This document shows positions 8,615 through 17,947 of a DNA stretch of 64,000 nucleotides, piece after piece. This stretch comes from Ornithinimicrobium sp. CNJ-824. Lineage in GTDB: Bacteria; Actinomycetota; Actinomycetes; Actinomycetales; Dermatophilaceae. The notes beneath the pieces were generated by a model. That model was not told where the DNA came from and made no database searches. It saw only the letters and a list, made by a program, of their open reading frames with translations. The number at the start of each line of letters is the position of its first letter. Within the stretch, counting starts at the first letter, position 1. The translations under genes and the position numbers were made by a program. Location: the NCBI RefSeq assembly GCF_001942405.1, contig NZ_MKKA01000062.1, positions 1 to 64,000 on the forward strand, read 5' to 3'.

Positions 8615-8637
8615 GGTTGGTCGACCAGGTTGGTCAA
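8615..8637 (-). promoter_or_regulatory. Candidate toxin-antitoxin operator
   Basis: Thirteen bases upstream of the antitoxin ATG there are two direct copies of GGTTGGTC (8615-8622 and 8628-8635), and between them a perfect 10-bp palindrome TGGTCGACCA (8618-8627). Such repeat arrays are typical autoregulatory operators for Phd/YefM proteins. Binding is inferred from position only. Confidence 0.55.
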
Positions 8638-8690
8638 CACCTCGACACCAGTGACCGTCGCCGTAGGAGCGGATCGCCGCCAGCGGCGGC

Positions 8691-9301
8691 TCAGGCGCGC
8701 CACCCGGACGCCGGTGGCTGCCGCCAGCGGCCCGGATCGTGGCCCTCGTCCTCCGGGAACCGCCCGGCCGCGTCCGCCCAGGTCAGCTGGGACGCGGGTA
8801 TCGGCTCCCACGGCGGGCGGTCGTAGTAGTCGTGCGCGGCGAGCAGGACCATGCCGGACATCGGCAGCTCCTCCACCCGGACCGTCCGCCCGGCGACGTC
8901 CAGCTGCTCTCCCGGGGCCAGGTCCGAGCCACGCTCCAGGACGCGCTGCGCCGCGCCGTTCAGCACGGCGGACGCCTCTCGAGGTGGAAGACCCAGCACG
9001 ACGAGCTCGGCGTGGCCGGCACCGAACAGGCCGGTCGTGTAGCAGAACGGGACGCCCACCCGCGGGGGCAGGAGGGCCGGATCGCCCCCGGCCGCCACGA
9101 ACAGGTCGCGGACGCGTCCTGCGCGTCCTCGGCCTCCTCGGGGCCGGTGCCGAGCGCCCGGCAGCACGCACAGGCCGGCTCGTCCCCCTCGGCCGCCGCG
9201 ACGGCCACGTAGGTCAGGTGCACGCCCGTACGGCGGATGTTCTCGGTGATCGCACGTCGCTCCTGCTCCAGGAACGCCTCCATGGCAGAGGTGATCTCCA
9301 T
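8691..9301 (-). CDS. DUF4262-like protein (frameshifted)
   Basis: Starts at the ATG at 9301 behind a good ribosome binding site (GGGAGG). The N-terminal part (AMEAFLEQERRAITENIRRTG) is in one frame to about 9115. The rest (VPFCYTTGLFGAGHAELVVLGLPP and the C-terminus WADAAGRFPEDEGHDPGRW) is in another. The FxYTxGLxGxGHxELxxxGLPP pattern is that of DUF4262. Adding one base restores a 203-residue protein. Function unknown. It stands alone between the TA pair and the divergent cob operon. Confidence 0.7.
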
Positions 9302-9448
9302 GCCAGCTCCCTCCCCGTGCACCGCTCGCCCTCACGCCCTCCCCCGGCGCGGGCCCCGGACCCTCCGGCCGGTGCACGTCGAGCACGGTACGCCGACCCG
9401 CCGACGGAACAGGCCGCCTCGTCCACAGGTCGCGGTAGGTTGCCGCAC

Positions 9449-9997
9449 GTGCCGATGACCTTCCTCACCGGCGGCGCCCGCAGCGGCAAGTCGTCGATCG
9501 CCGTCCGCCGGGCGCAGGCCGTCGGGGGACCCGTCGTGCTCGTCGCCACCGGGCAGGCCGACGACGGGGACGTCGAGATGGCCGACCGGATCGCCCGCCA
9601 CCGGGCCGAGCGCCCCGCGGGGTGGCGCACGGTCGAGGAGCCGACCGAGCTGGTGACCGCCCTCCGAGAGGTCGCCGGTCCCGGAACCGACCCCTGCCCG
9701 ACCATGGTCGTCGACTGCCTCTCCCTGTGGGTCGCCAACCTCATGGCCCGCGGCGACGACGAGGCCACCACCCTGGAGCAGGCGCACGCCCTCGGCCGGT
9801 GGGGCGCGGCATGCCCCGGGACCGTGCTGGTCGTGACCAACGAGGTCGGCTCCGGCATCGTCCCCATGCACCCGCTCCCGCGGGACTACCGCGACCGGCT
9901 GGGCCGGGTCAACGCCACCGTCGCGGGGTATGCCGACCTCGCCCAGCTCGTCGTCGCCGGCCGCACCCTGACCCTCGACCCCGTGGAGGGGACATGA
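9449..9997 (+). CDS. cobU: Adenosylcobinamide kinase / adenosylcobinamide-phosphate guanylyltransferase
   Basis: A 182-residue bifunctional enzyme that phosphorylates adenosylcobinamide and then transfers GMP to give adenosylcobinamide-GDP. Walker A is GGARSGKSS near residue 8-16. The conserved VVDCLSLWVANLM and VTNEVGSGIVP segments follow, with PLPRDYRDRLGRVN near the end. Start is the GTG at 9449; an ATG two codons later (9455) is possible. The stop overlaps cobT by ATGA, so the genes are translationally coupled. No riboswitch is visible directly upstream. Confidence 0.93.
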   Translation: MPMTFLTGGARSGKSSIAVRRAQAVGGPVVLVATGQADDGDVEMADRIARHRAERPAGWRTVEEPTELVTALREVAGPGTDPCPTMVVDCLSLWVANLMARGDDEATTLEQAHALGRWGAACPGTVLVVTNEVGSGIVPMHPLPRDYRDRLGRVNATVAGYADLAQLVVAGRTLTLDPVEGT

Positions 9998-11133
9998 ACG
10001 ACCACCCCACGTCCCGCCCGCACCGGGAGGACCACGTGACCGGCCCGTCCGACCCGGAGGCGCTCGCGGTCGTCGAGCGCACGGTGGCCGCCGTCCGCCC
10101 GGTGGACGCCGAGGCCGCGGCCGCCGCGGCCGGGGCGATGGACGGCAAGGTCAAGCCGCTGCGCAGCCTCGGCGAGCTCGAGCGGCTGGCCGCCCGGCTC
10201 GCCGGCATCCAGGGCACGGCGCAGCCGCACGTCGACCGGCCCGCGATCGTGGTCTGCGCCGCCGACCACGGGATCGCCCGCAGCGGGGTCAGCGCCTACC
10301 CCCAGGAGGTCACCGGCCTGATGCTCCAGGGGTTCGCCGCCGGGACCGCGGCCGTGGGCGTGCTCGCCCGCCAGGCCGGCGTCCGGCTGGTGGTCGCCGA
10401 CCTCGGTGTCGTCGACCCGCCGGCGACCGCGCCGGGGGAGAACGAGGTGCTCGACCGCCGCGTGCGGGCCGGCACCGCCAGCAGCCTGGACGGACCGGCG
10501 ATGAGCCTGGCGGAGGCCCAGCGGGCCGTGGCGCACGGCATCGCCCTGGCCGACGACCTCGTCGACGACGGGGTCGACCTCGTGGGCCTGGGCGAGATGG
10601 GCATCGGGAACACGACCACCGCGAGCGCGCTGACCGCCGCCCTGCTGGGCCGGGACCCGGCCCGGGTCACCGGACCCGGCACCGGGGTGAGCGGCGACGT
10701 CCTCGCCGCCAAGGTGCGGGCCGTCGACGCGGTGCTGCGGCGGCACGAGGGAGCCGAGGGCACCTGGGCGGTGCTGGCGCGGATGGGCGGGCTGGAGGTC
10801 GCGGCCCTGGCCGGGGTCGCCCTCGGCGCCGCGGCCCGCCGGGTCCCGGTGCTGCTCGACGGCTTCATCAGCACCGCCGGGGCGGTGGTGGCGTCCCGGC
10901 TGGCCCCGCGGTCGGTCGACGCGATGGTGGCCGCGCACCTGTCGCCCGAGCCCGGGCACGCGGTCCAGCTGGAGGAGCTCGGCCTGGAACCGGTGCTGCG
11001 CCTGGGGATGCGGCTGGGCGAGGGCACCGGGGCGGCGCTGGCCGTGCCGGTGCTCCGGTCGACGGTCGCGCTGCTGCGCGAGATGGGCAGCTTCGCCGAC
11101 CTGGGCCTGCCCCAGGACCGGCCGACGGTCTGA
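9994..11133 (+). CDS. cobT: Nicotinate-nucleotide--dimethylbenzimidazole phosphoribosyltransferase
   Basis: A 379-residue CobT that makes alpha-ribazole phosphate from dimethylbenzimidazole and NaMN for the lower ligand of cobalamin. Conserved features: VVCAADHGIARSGVSAYPQEVT, GEMGIGNTTTASAL, VTGPGTGVSGD, and the catalytic Glu near the C-terminus in LGMRLGEGTGAALAVP. The first 20 residues are a His/Pro-rich extension that the core does not need; starting at a later GTG near 10036 is possible. ATGA overlap with cobU; cobS follows after 4 bp. Confidence 0.95.
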   Translation: MNDHPTSRPHREDHVTGPSDPEALAVVERTVAAVRPVDAEAAAAAAGAMDGKVKPLRSLGELERLAARLAGIQGTAQPHVDRPAIVVCAADHGIARSGVSAYPQEVTGLMLQGFAAGTAAVGVLARQAGVRLVVADLGVVDPPATAPGENEVLDRRVRAGTASSLDGPAMSLAEAQRAVAHGIALADDLVDDGVDLVGLGEMGIGNTTTASALTAALLGRDPARVTGPGTGVSGDVLAAKVRAVDAVLRRHEGAEGTWAVLARMGGLEVAALAGVALGAAARRVPVLLDGFISTAGAVVASRLAPRSVDAMVAAHLSPEPGHAVQLEELGLEPVLRLGMRLGEGTGAALAVPVLRSTVALLREMGSFADLGLPQDRPTV

Positions 11134-11137
11134 GCGC

Positions 11138-11899
11138 GTGCGCACCGGGTTTCTCGACGCCGTCGCCCTCCTCACCCGCCTGCCGGTCCGGCAGGCCGGT
11201 GGTGACGGCGCCGACCTCGCCCGGGCGGCGGTCTGGTTCCCCGTGGTCGGGGCGCTGCTGGGCGGCGCTCTCGTGGGGACGGGCCTGCTGCTCGTGGCGT
11301 GGGCCGGGCTGCCGGTGCCGGTGGCCGTGCTGCTCGTCGTGTCCCTCGAGCAGCTGGTGACCGGGGCCCTGCACCTCGACGGGCTGGCCGACCTCGCCGA
11401 CGCGTCCGGCGGGGCGGACCGGCAGGCGCGGCTGCGGATCATGAAGGACCACGCCACCGGTGTCTACGGGACGGCCGCCGTGGTGCTGGCGCTGCTGCTC
11501 GAGGGAGCGCTGCTGGTCGAGCTCGTGCCGACGGCGGACCCGGGCGCCGCCGGGATGACCTCCGCCGTCCTGCTCGGCGCGGCCGCGTGGTCGCTGTCGC
11601 GGGCGGCCATGCTCCCGGTCGCCCTGGCGCTGCCCTACGCCCGGGAGGACGGCACCGGCCGGGCCGTCGTGGACGGGCTGGCGCGACGGCATACCCTCCT
11701 CGCCTGGGTGGCCCCGGTGGTCCTGTGCGCGCTGCTCGGGTGGACCGGGGCGGCGATGCTCGGCGGCGCCCTCGCCGCCGCCCTGCTGGTGGGGGCGCAC
11801 GCCGGGCGGACCCTGGGAGGAGCCACCGGCGACGTGCTGGGCGCCACCGCGCAGGCCGCACTCCTGGCCGCGCTGCTGGGGGCCGTCGCGGCGCTCTGA
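11138..11899 (+). CDS. cobS: Adenosylcobinamide-GDP ribazoletransferase (cobalamin synthase)
   Basis: A 253-residue integral membrane enzyme that joins adenosylcobinamide-GDP to alpha-ribazole phosphate, the last step of cobalamin assembly. The family motif GALHLDGLADLADA is present near residue 77-90, followed by RLRIMKDHATGVYG. About six hydrophobic segments are visible. GTG start 4 bp after cobT. With cobU and cobT this completes nucleotide-loop assembly; the ring-building genes are not in this window. Confidence 0.95.
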   Translation: MRTGFLDAVALLTRLPVRQAGGDGADLARAAVWFPVVGALLGGALVGTGLLLVAWAGLPVPVAVLLVVSLEQLVTGALHLDGLADLADASGGADRQARLRIMKDHATGVYGTAAVVLALLLEGALLVELVPTADPGAAGMTSAVLLGAAAWSLSRAAMLPVALALPYAREDGTGRAVVDGLARRHTLLAWVAPVVLCALLGWTGAAMLGGALAAALLVGAHAGRTLGGATGDVLGATAQAALLAALLGAVAAL

Positions 11900-11931
11900 C
11901 GGGGTCCCCGGGGTGACCGTTCGTCCCGTGA

Positions 11932-11950
11932 GGACGACCGTTCGTCGTCC
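11932..11950 (+). terminator. Hairpin after the cobUTS operon
   Basis: GGACGAC-CGTTC-GTCGTCC forms a perfect 7-bp stem, 33 bp after the cobS stop. A second CCGTTCGTC copy lies just upstream (near 11917-11925), so a regulatory role is also possible. Confidence 0.45.
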
Positions 11951-12076
11951 GGTCGGCGCCGCCGGACGACCTGCCCTCCGCGGGGACTGACGCCGACGAC
12001 GACGCTGCCCATACCGTGGCGCGGGTCACACCGCCGTGACCCCGGCGGACCGCCCCCGTCCACGAGGAGAACACCC

Positions 12077-12115
12077 GTGAGTCCCACCCTTCCACCAACG
12101 TCGGAGGTCATCTGA
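12077..12115 (+). CDS. Possible 12-codon leader peptide upstream of the symporter operon
   Basis: A GTG at 12077 is preceded by a good ribosome binding site (GAGGAG, spacing about 7). It opens a 12-codon frame reading VSPTLPPTSEVI that stops at TGA 12113-12115. That stop overlaps the ATG of the next gene as TGATG. The arrangement would couple translation of the symporter small subunit to this mini-frame. Only layout supports it; it may be chance. Confidence 0.35.
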   Translation: MSPTLPPTSEVI

Positions 12116-12390
12116 TGGACATGCAGCAGCGCCAGGCGTACTGGCGACGCAACCTGCGCCTCATGGCCGTGCTGCTCACGATCTGGGCCCTCGTCTCCTT
12201 CGGGGCGGGCATCCTGTTCGTCGAGCCGCTCAACAACGTCGACTTCATGGGGGTCCCGCTCGGCTTCTGGTTCGCCCAGCAGGGTTCGATCCTGACCTTC
12301 CTCATCCTCATCGCGGTCTACGTGTGGCGGATGGACAAGCTCGACGCCGAGTTCGGGATCACCGAGTACGAAGAGGAGGTGCACCACTGA
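12115..12390 (+). CDS. DUF4212/DUF485-type symporter small subunit
   Basis: A 91-residue membrane protein with two hydrophobic helices (about residues 17-35 and 57-77). The family contains the small partner of sodium:solute symporters of the VC_2705 type. The N-terminal QRQAYWRRNLRLM and the segment GVPLGFWFAQQGSI are typical. It is immediately followed (TGATG overlap) by the large symporter subunit, which fixes its role. Good ribosome binding site (CGGAGG). It may help assembly or stability of the transporter. Confidence 0.88.
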   Translation: MDMQQRQAYWRRNLRLMAVLLTIWALVSFGAGILFVEPLNNVDFMGVPLGFWFAQQGSILTFLILIAVYVWRMDKLDAEFGITEYEEEVHH

Positions 12391-14132
12391 TGGGTGCCGT
12401 TCAAGCCTGGACCCTCGTCTTCGTCGTCATCACCTTCAGCCTGTACATCTACATCGCCTACGCGAGCAAGGTGAAGGACACCGCCGGGTTCTACGTCGCC
12501 GGCGGCGGCATCCCGGCACCGGCCAACGGGGCGGCGATCGCCGCCGACTGGATGAGCGCCGCGTCGTTCATCTCGATGGCCGGCATCATCGCCTTCAGCA
12601 GCAACGGGTACGCCGGGTCCGTCTACCTCATGGGGTGGACGGGCGGCTACGTGCTGCTGGCCCTGCTGCTGGCGCCCTACCTGCGCAAGTTCGGCAAGTT
12701 CACCGTCCCCGAGTTCGTCGGCGACCGGTTCTCCGAGACCGCGCGGATCATCGCCGTCATCTCGGCGATCGTCGTCTCCTTCGTCTACGTCGCCGGCCAG
12801 ATGGCGGGCGTCGGCCTGGTCTTCCAGCGCTTCCTGGGCGTCAACCAGACGCTGGGCGTCGTCATCGGCATGGCGATCGTCTTCGCCTACGCCGTCTTCG
12901 GCGGCATGAAGGGGATCACCTGGACCCAGGTGACCCAGTACTCCGTGCTGATCGTGGCCTACCTCATCCCCGCGGTGGCCATCTCCCAGAAGCTCACCGG
13001 GATCCCGATCCCGCAGATCGGCTTCGGCCAGATCATGGGCGAGCTCAACGCCCTGCAGACCGAGTTCGGCCTGGACGCCTACACCGGGGCCTTCACCCAG
13101 ATGAACATGCTCAACATGTTCCTCATGACGGCCACGCTGATGTTCGGCACGGCCGGCCTGCCGCACGTCATCGTGCGCTTCTACACCGCGCGCAGCGTGC
13201 GGGCGGCGCGGTTCTCGGCCCTGTGGGCGCTGTTCTTCATCTCGCTGCTCTACCTGACGGCCCCGGCCATCGGCGCGTTCAGCAAGTTCAACGTCCTCAA
13301 CCAGATCCCCGGCACCGGCGTCGACGACGTGCCGGACTGGTTCGCCTCCTGGCGCGACGTCGGCCTCATCACCGTGGACGACCTCAACGGCAACGGCATC
13401 ATCGACGTCGTCGGTGGCCTGGGCGAGGGAACCGAGCTGGCCATCAACAACGACATCGTGGTGCTGGCCGCGCCGGAGATCGCGGCCCTGCCGGCCCCGA
13501 TCATCGGCCTGGTCGCCGCCGGCGGTCTGGCGGCGGCGCTGTCCACCGCCTCCGGCCTGCTGCTCGTCATCAGCTCGGCGGTCGCCAACGACGTCTACTA
13601 CAAGCGGATCAACCCGCAGGCGACCGAGGCCCGTCAGCTGATGGTCGGCCGGTTCGCCATGGGTGGCGCCATCCTCGTGGCCGGCTACCTGGGCATCAAC
13701 CCGCCCGGGTTCGTGGCGCAGGTGGTCGCGCTGGCGTTCGGCCTGGGAGCGGCGAGCTTCTTCCCGACCCTGTTCCTGGGGATCTTCTGGAAGAAGTGCA
13801 CCGCCAAGGGTGCGGCGGCCGGCATGGCGGCCGGTCTGCTCATCACCTTCGCCTACATGATCTGGACGATCCCGATCTACGGCGGCAGCGAGGGCATCTT
13901 CGGCATCGCGGCCACCAGCTTCGGGTTCGTCGGCATGCTCATCAACTTCGCCGTCACGATCGTGGTGTCGCAGTTCACCGAGAAGCCGACCGAGGTCATG
14001 CAGCAGCTGGTCGAGGAGGTCCGCTACCCCGGGCGCAGCGAGCTCGTCGCCGCGCACGCCACGGGCGCCCTGGACGAGGAGCTCCTCCACGGGGAGCACC
14101 ACGACCACGACCCCGACGCCCGTCACCCCTGA
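12390..14132 (+). CDS. Sodium:solute symporter (SSS family, acetate/monocarboxylate type)
   Basis: A 580-residue protein of the solute:sodium symporter family with about thirteen transmembrane helices, starting AWTLVFVVITFSLYIYIAYA. Family hallmarks include FYVAGGGIPAPANGAAIAAD, WMSAASFISMAGIIAFSSNG and LMGWTGGYVLLALLLAPYLRKFG. An inserted periplasmic or loop segment (LITVDDLNGNGIIDVVGGLG) is typical of the VC_2705 subgroup, which is often labelled cation/acetate symporter. The C-terminal tail is His/Asp-rich (HGEHHDHDPDARH). Substrate is probably a small carboxylate, by family only. Confidence 0.9.
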   Translation: MGAVQAWTLVFVVITFSLYIYIAYASKVKDTAGFYVAGGGIPAPANGAAIAADWMSAASFISMAGIIAFSSNGYAGSVYLMGWTGGYVLLALLLAPYLRKFGKFTVPEFVGDRFSETARIIAVISAIVVSFVYVAGQMAGVGLVFQRFLGVNQTLGVVIGMAIVFAYAVFGGMKGITWTQVTQYSVLIVAYLIPAVAISQKLTGIPIPQIGFGQIMGELNALQTEFGLDAYTGAFTQMNMLNMFLMTATLMFGTAGLPHVIVRFYTARSVRAARFSALWALFFISLLYLTAPAIGAFSKFNVLNQIPGTGVDDVPDWFASWRDVGLITVDDLNGNGIIDVVGGLGEGTELAINNDIVVLAAPEIAALPAPIIGLVAAGGLAAALSTASGLLLVISSAVANDVYYKRINPQATEARQLMVGRFAMGGAILVAGYLGINPPGFVAQVVALAFGLGAASFFPTLFLGIFWKKCTAKGAAAGMAAGLLITFAYMIWTIPIYGGSEGIFGIAATSFGFVGMLINFAVTIVVSQFTEKPTEVMQQLVEEVRYPGRSELVAAHATGALDEELLHGEHHDHDPDARHP

Positions 14133-14345
14133 CGGACGTGCGACCGGTCCGACGTCAGCACGAGGACCGGTCCTGCACCGGTCAGCGTCGACCGGTCCCG
14201 TCCGGCCGGCACGGTCGCCAGGCCTCGCGCCTGCGGCCGTGCGGCCCGGACCGGCGGACGACCCGGCCCCCGCCCCAGGTGGGCGGACCGGCCGCCCCGC
14301 CCCGCTCCATACCCCTGCAGCACCCTCCGCGTTAGGCTGATCCCG

Positions 14346-14759
14346 ATGGCGACCCAGACCGCCCCCGTCCGCACCCGCAGCCGCAGGATGCCCGGGCAGA
14401 TGCGCCTGCTCGCCGCCAGCCTGATGATCCTGCTCGGGGCGTTCGTCCCGTGGCTCTACACCCCGCTCGGCACCATCACCGGGATGCGCGGTCCCGGCCT
14501 GTGGACCGCCACCGTGGCCATGCTCGCCCTCGCCGGCGCCCTCGTGCCGGCCAAGCTCCGGATGATGGCGATCCTGCAGGCCCTCGTCGCCGCCGGCATC
14601 AGCATCGTGCTGCCGGTCTGGCAGTTCGTCCACATCTTCAGCCTCGTCGGGATGAGCGGGTGGATGCCCGGCCCCGGCCTGCTGCTGACCTTCGCCGGCG
14701 GCATCCTGTCCGCCGTGGCCGCCTGGCAGCTCTGGACGATCCGCCCCGTGCAGGCCTGA
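14346..14759 (+). CDS. Small four-helix membrane protein, function unknown
   Basis: A 137-residue protein with a basic N-terminus (residues 1-18) followed by four hydrophobic segments at about 20-38, 50-66, 73-95 and 104-128. No known family recognised. ATG start at 14346; a TTAGGCTGAT-like -10 lies immediately upstream. It stands alone between the symporter and the divergent ArsR/CDF pair. Confidence 0.7.
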   Translation: MATQTAPVRTRSRRMPGQMRLLAASLMILLGAFVPWLYTPLGTITGMRGPGLWTATVAMLALAGALVPAKLRMMAILQALVAAGISIVLPVWQFVHIFSLVGMSGWMPGPGLLLTFAGGILSAVAAWQLWTIRPVQA

Positions 14760-14795
14760 ACCGACCTCCCGGCCGGTTCGCCCCGACTCTCGGCC

Positions 14796-14810
14796 GGTTC
14801 TTACAGAACC
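14796..14810. terminator. Small hairpin between membrane-protein gene and arsR
   Basis: GGTTCT-TAC-AGAACC is a perfect 6-bp stem located between two convergent genes. Two direct copies of CGGCCGGTTC (14770-14779 and 14791-14800) overlap it. Could terminate either gene; weak. Confidence 0.35.
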
Positions 14811-14893
14811 CCGTGAGCTGACCTGCGGAAACGCGCACCGGCCCTGCACAAACCGGACGACAGTGGGCGCCGCGCCGGCGTCGACCGGTCCCG

Positions 14894-15259
14894 TCAGCCG
14901 CGGTAGCGGTGCTGACCCGGCTCCCCCTCGCCGGCCGTGCCGGTCGCGTGCTCGGCGTGCGAGAGGGCCTCGGTGAGCAGCCGGCGGACGTGGTCGTCCT
15001 CGGCCCGGTAGAAGACGTACGTCCCCTCGCGGCGGGTATGCACCAGCCCCGCCAGCCGCAGCTTGGACAGGTGCTGGCTGACCGCCGTCGGGCCGGCCTC
15101 GACCAGCTCGGCGAGCGCCCCCACGCTGTGCTCACCGTGCAGCAGGGCCCACAGCAGCTTGACCCTCGTGGGGTCGGCCAGCAGCCGGAAGGTGTCCGTC
15201 ACGGCACGGGCGTGCAGGTCGTCGGGGACCTGGACCGTCCGGACCGGTTGCTCGTGCAC
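14894..15259 (-). CDS. ArsR/SmtB-family metal-responsive repressor
   Basis: A 121-residue winged-helix repressor. HTH region LADPTRVKLLWALLHGEHSVGALAELVEAGPTAVSQHLSKLRLAGLV spans about residues 28-76, then the wing HTRREGTYVFYR. The C-terminal helix DDHVRRLLTEALSHAEHAT carries His residues in the place of the alpha-5 metal site used by CzrA/NmtR-type sensors; a Cys-based ArsR site is absent. Divergent from a CDF metal exporter, so it probably represses that exporter and itself. GTG start. Confidence 0.9.
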   Translation of the reverse strand: MHEQPVRTVQVPDDLHARAVTDTFRLLADPTRVKLLWALLHGEHSVGALAELVEAGPTAVSQHLSKLRLAGLVHTRREGTYVFYRAEDDHVRRLLTEALSHAEHATGTAGEGEPGQHRYRG

Positions 15260-15281
15260 GAGCCCACCCTAGCGAATTCAC

Positions 15282-15295
15282 TACCTTCGCAGGTA
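15282..15295. promoter_or_regulatory. Candidate ArsR operator
   Basis: TACCT-TCGC-AGGTA is an inverted repeat in the 78-bp gap between the divergent arsR and CDF genes, 23 bp upstream of the arsR start. Position and symmetry fit an ArsR/SmtB binding site that controls both genes. A direct repeat TATGC-AGA-TATGC follows at 15293-15305. Confidence 0.5.
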
Positions 15296-15337
15296 TGCAG
15301 ATATGCTGGGCGGGTGCGAAGGGACCAGGAGGAGCCG

Positions 15338-16387
<1,050 letters not shown>

Positions 16388-16414
16388 GGCGGCAGGCCCA
16401 GGACGACGCCGACG

Positions 16415-17434
16415 TCAGCCGATGACCGGGACCTTCCCCCCCTCCGGCTCCTCCTCGGGGTCGCTGGAGGCGATGTGCACCAGCGCGTCACCGCTGTTGA
16501 CCAGCGGCGCCTCGGTGCGGCCGATGACGATGCCGTCCCGGTCGGCCTTGACGATCGCCAGCCGCCGGCCGAACGAGTCGTGCAGCTCCCCCAGCCGCTC
16601 CCCCTCGACGACCCGCTGACCCAGGGAGGCCCCCAGGCCGAGGATGCCGGTCCGCCGGGCCCGCACCCAGCCGCTGCGCCAGCAGACCACGCTCGGACCG
16701 CCCGGCGGGACCACCTGCTCGTCCTCGGGCAGCATGCCGAGGGCGTGCAGGACCCGCAGGACACCGTCCACGCCGGCGGTGATCGCCCACTCGTCGAACC
16801 GCCAGGCCTCCCCCGCCTCGTAGAGCAGCACCCGGGCCCCGCGCTCCCGGGCGGCCGAGCGCAACGACCCGTCCCGCAGCCGGGCGTGGTAGAGCACCGG
16901 GGCGCCGAAGGCCTCGGCCAGCTCCCGCGTGCGCGGATCCTCCAGGTCGCACCGGACCTGGGGCAGGTTGGAGCGCCGGTCGGAGGCGGTGTGCAGGTCG
17001 ATCCCGACGTCGCTCTTGGCCACGATCTCGGTCATCATCAGGTGCGCGATCCGGGCGGCCAGCGAGCCGCGGGCTGCGCCCGGGAAGCTGCGGTTCAGGT
17101 CGCGCCGGTCGGGCAGGTAGCGGTCCCGGGACATCACGCCGAGGACGTTGACGATCGGCACCGCGATGAGCGTGCCCCGGATCCGCCGGGCGGACACCTG
17201 GGCCAGCACCCGCCGGATCACCTCGATCCCGACGACCTCGTCGCCGTGGATCGCCGCGTCCACCCACACCGTCGGGCCGTCCTCCCGGCCGTGCAGCACG
17301 TGCACCGGCAGGCTGACCTCGGCCCCGGTGACCAGGCGGCTGATCGGCAGGGACACCTCCTGCCGCGAGCCGGCGCGGACCCGGACGGACCCGATGGCGA
17401 AGGAGGGACGGGGCCGGCGGCGCGCGGCGGCCAC
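16415..17434 (-). CDS. Succinylglutamate desuccinylase/aspartoacylase family zinc hydrolase
   Basis: A 339-residue M14-like zinc deacylase. Metal ligands: HGDEVVG (His and Glu, about residues 55-58) and DLHTAS (third ligand His, about 146). The RDLNRSFPG segment gives the substrate-binding Asn-Arg pair, and the LLYEAGEAWRFDEW region carries the putative catalytic Glu. A C-terminal beta domain, about residues 255-335, resembles biotinyl/lipoyl-like folds often fused to this family. GTG start overlaps the TAG of the upstream protease gene by one base. Family members cleave N-acyl amino acids or amides; the partnership with a RimK ligase suggests removal of an amino-acid modification. Confidence 0.88.
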   Translation of the reverse strand: MAAARRRPRPSFAIGSVRVRAGSRQEVSLPISRLVTGAEVSLPVHVLHGREDGPTVWVDAAIHGDEVVGIEVIRRVLAQVSARRIRGTLIAVPIVNVLGVMSRDRYLPDRRDLNRSFPGAARGSLAARIAHLMMTEIVAKSDVGIDLHTASDRRSNLPQVRCDLEDPRTRELAEAFGAPVLYHARLRDGSLRSAARERGARVLLYEAGEAWRFDEWAITAGVDGVLRVLHALGMLPEDEQVVPPGGPSVVCWRSGWVRARRTGILGLGASLGQRVVEGERLGELHDSFGRRLAIVKADRDGIVIGRTEAPLVNSGDALVHIASSDPEEEPEGGKVPVIG

Positions 17435-17922
17435 TACCGGCCCCAGTTCCGGCGGCGCACGGTCCGCTCGGGCCGCCCGCCGGCGTAGGAGAGCACCGGG
17501 TCGACGAGGAAGCCCTGGACGAGGGCCTCCCGCCCGACGAGCATCCGGAAGCCCATCTCGTCGCGGTCGGTCAGCGTCACCTCGGCCTCCACCGAACGGT
17601 GCCCGAGGACGAGCTGGAGGAGCACGACATACCGGGTCTCCTCGTGGCCGGAGCTGCTGCGCACGACCCGCTCGTCGTGGACGGGCAGCTCGACCGTGAC
17701 CGCGTCGTCGGCGCCAACCTGCCAGGGGTGGACGTCGAAGCGGACCCATGGACGCCCCTCGACCTCGTAGGTCCTCAGGTCGAAGGCGTGCAGCGAGGAG
17801 GTGCGCGCACCGGTGTCCACCTTGGCCTTGATCCACGGCACACCCACGGCGTCGATGCGCACCCACTCGCGCCAGCCGACGACGACCTTCGGCGGGGTGG
17901 TTTCATGGGTCTGCCCAGGCAC
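17434..17922 (-). CDS. RimK-associated retropepsin-like protease (putative ATP-dependent zinc protease)
   Basis: A 162-residue protein of the family annotated as ATP-dependent zinc protease, which is structurally a retropepsin-like aspartic protease. The key motif is KVDTGARTSSLHAF near residues 34-47 (D-T-G-A active-site pattern), followed by the strand-rich VRSSSGHEETRYVV and VGREALVQGFLVDP near the end. First gene of a two-gene operon with the aspartoacylase-like gene. It starts 25 bp from, and divergent to, a RimK ligase; genome association with RimK is a known trait of the family. Confidence 0.88.
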   Translation of the reverse strand: MPGQTHETTPPKVVVGWREWVRIDAVGVPWIKAKVDTGARTSSLHAFDLRTYEVEGRPWVRFDVHPWQVGADDAVTVELPVHDERVVRSSSGHEETRYVVLLQLVLGHRSVEAEVTLTDRDEMGFRMLVGREALVQGFLVDPVLSYAGGRPERTVRRRNWGR

Positions 17923-17947
17923 GTCCCCATCTTGTCAGGAACACCCG

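Noticed and set aside
14770..14800. Direct repeats CGGCCGGTTC between convergent genes
   Set aside because: Only two copies, overlapping a weak hairpin; no gene starts nearby that they could control.
12318..14849. A long minus-strand frame opposite the sodium symporter
   Set aside because: Antisense of a GC-rich coding region; composition dominated by Gly, Asp, His and Arg with no recognisable domain.
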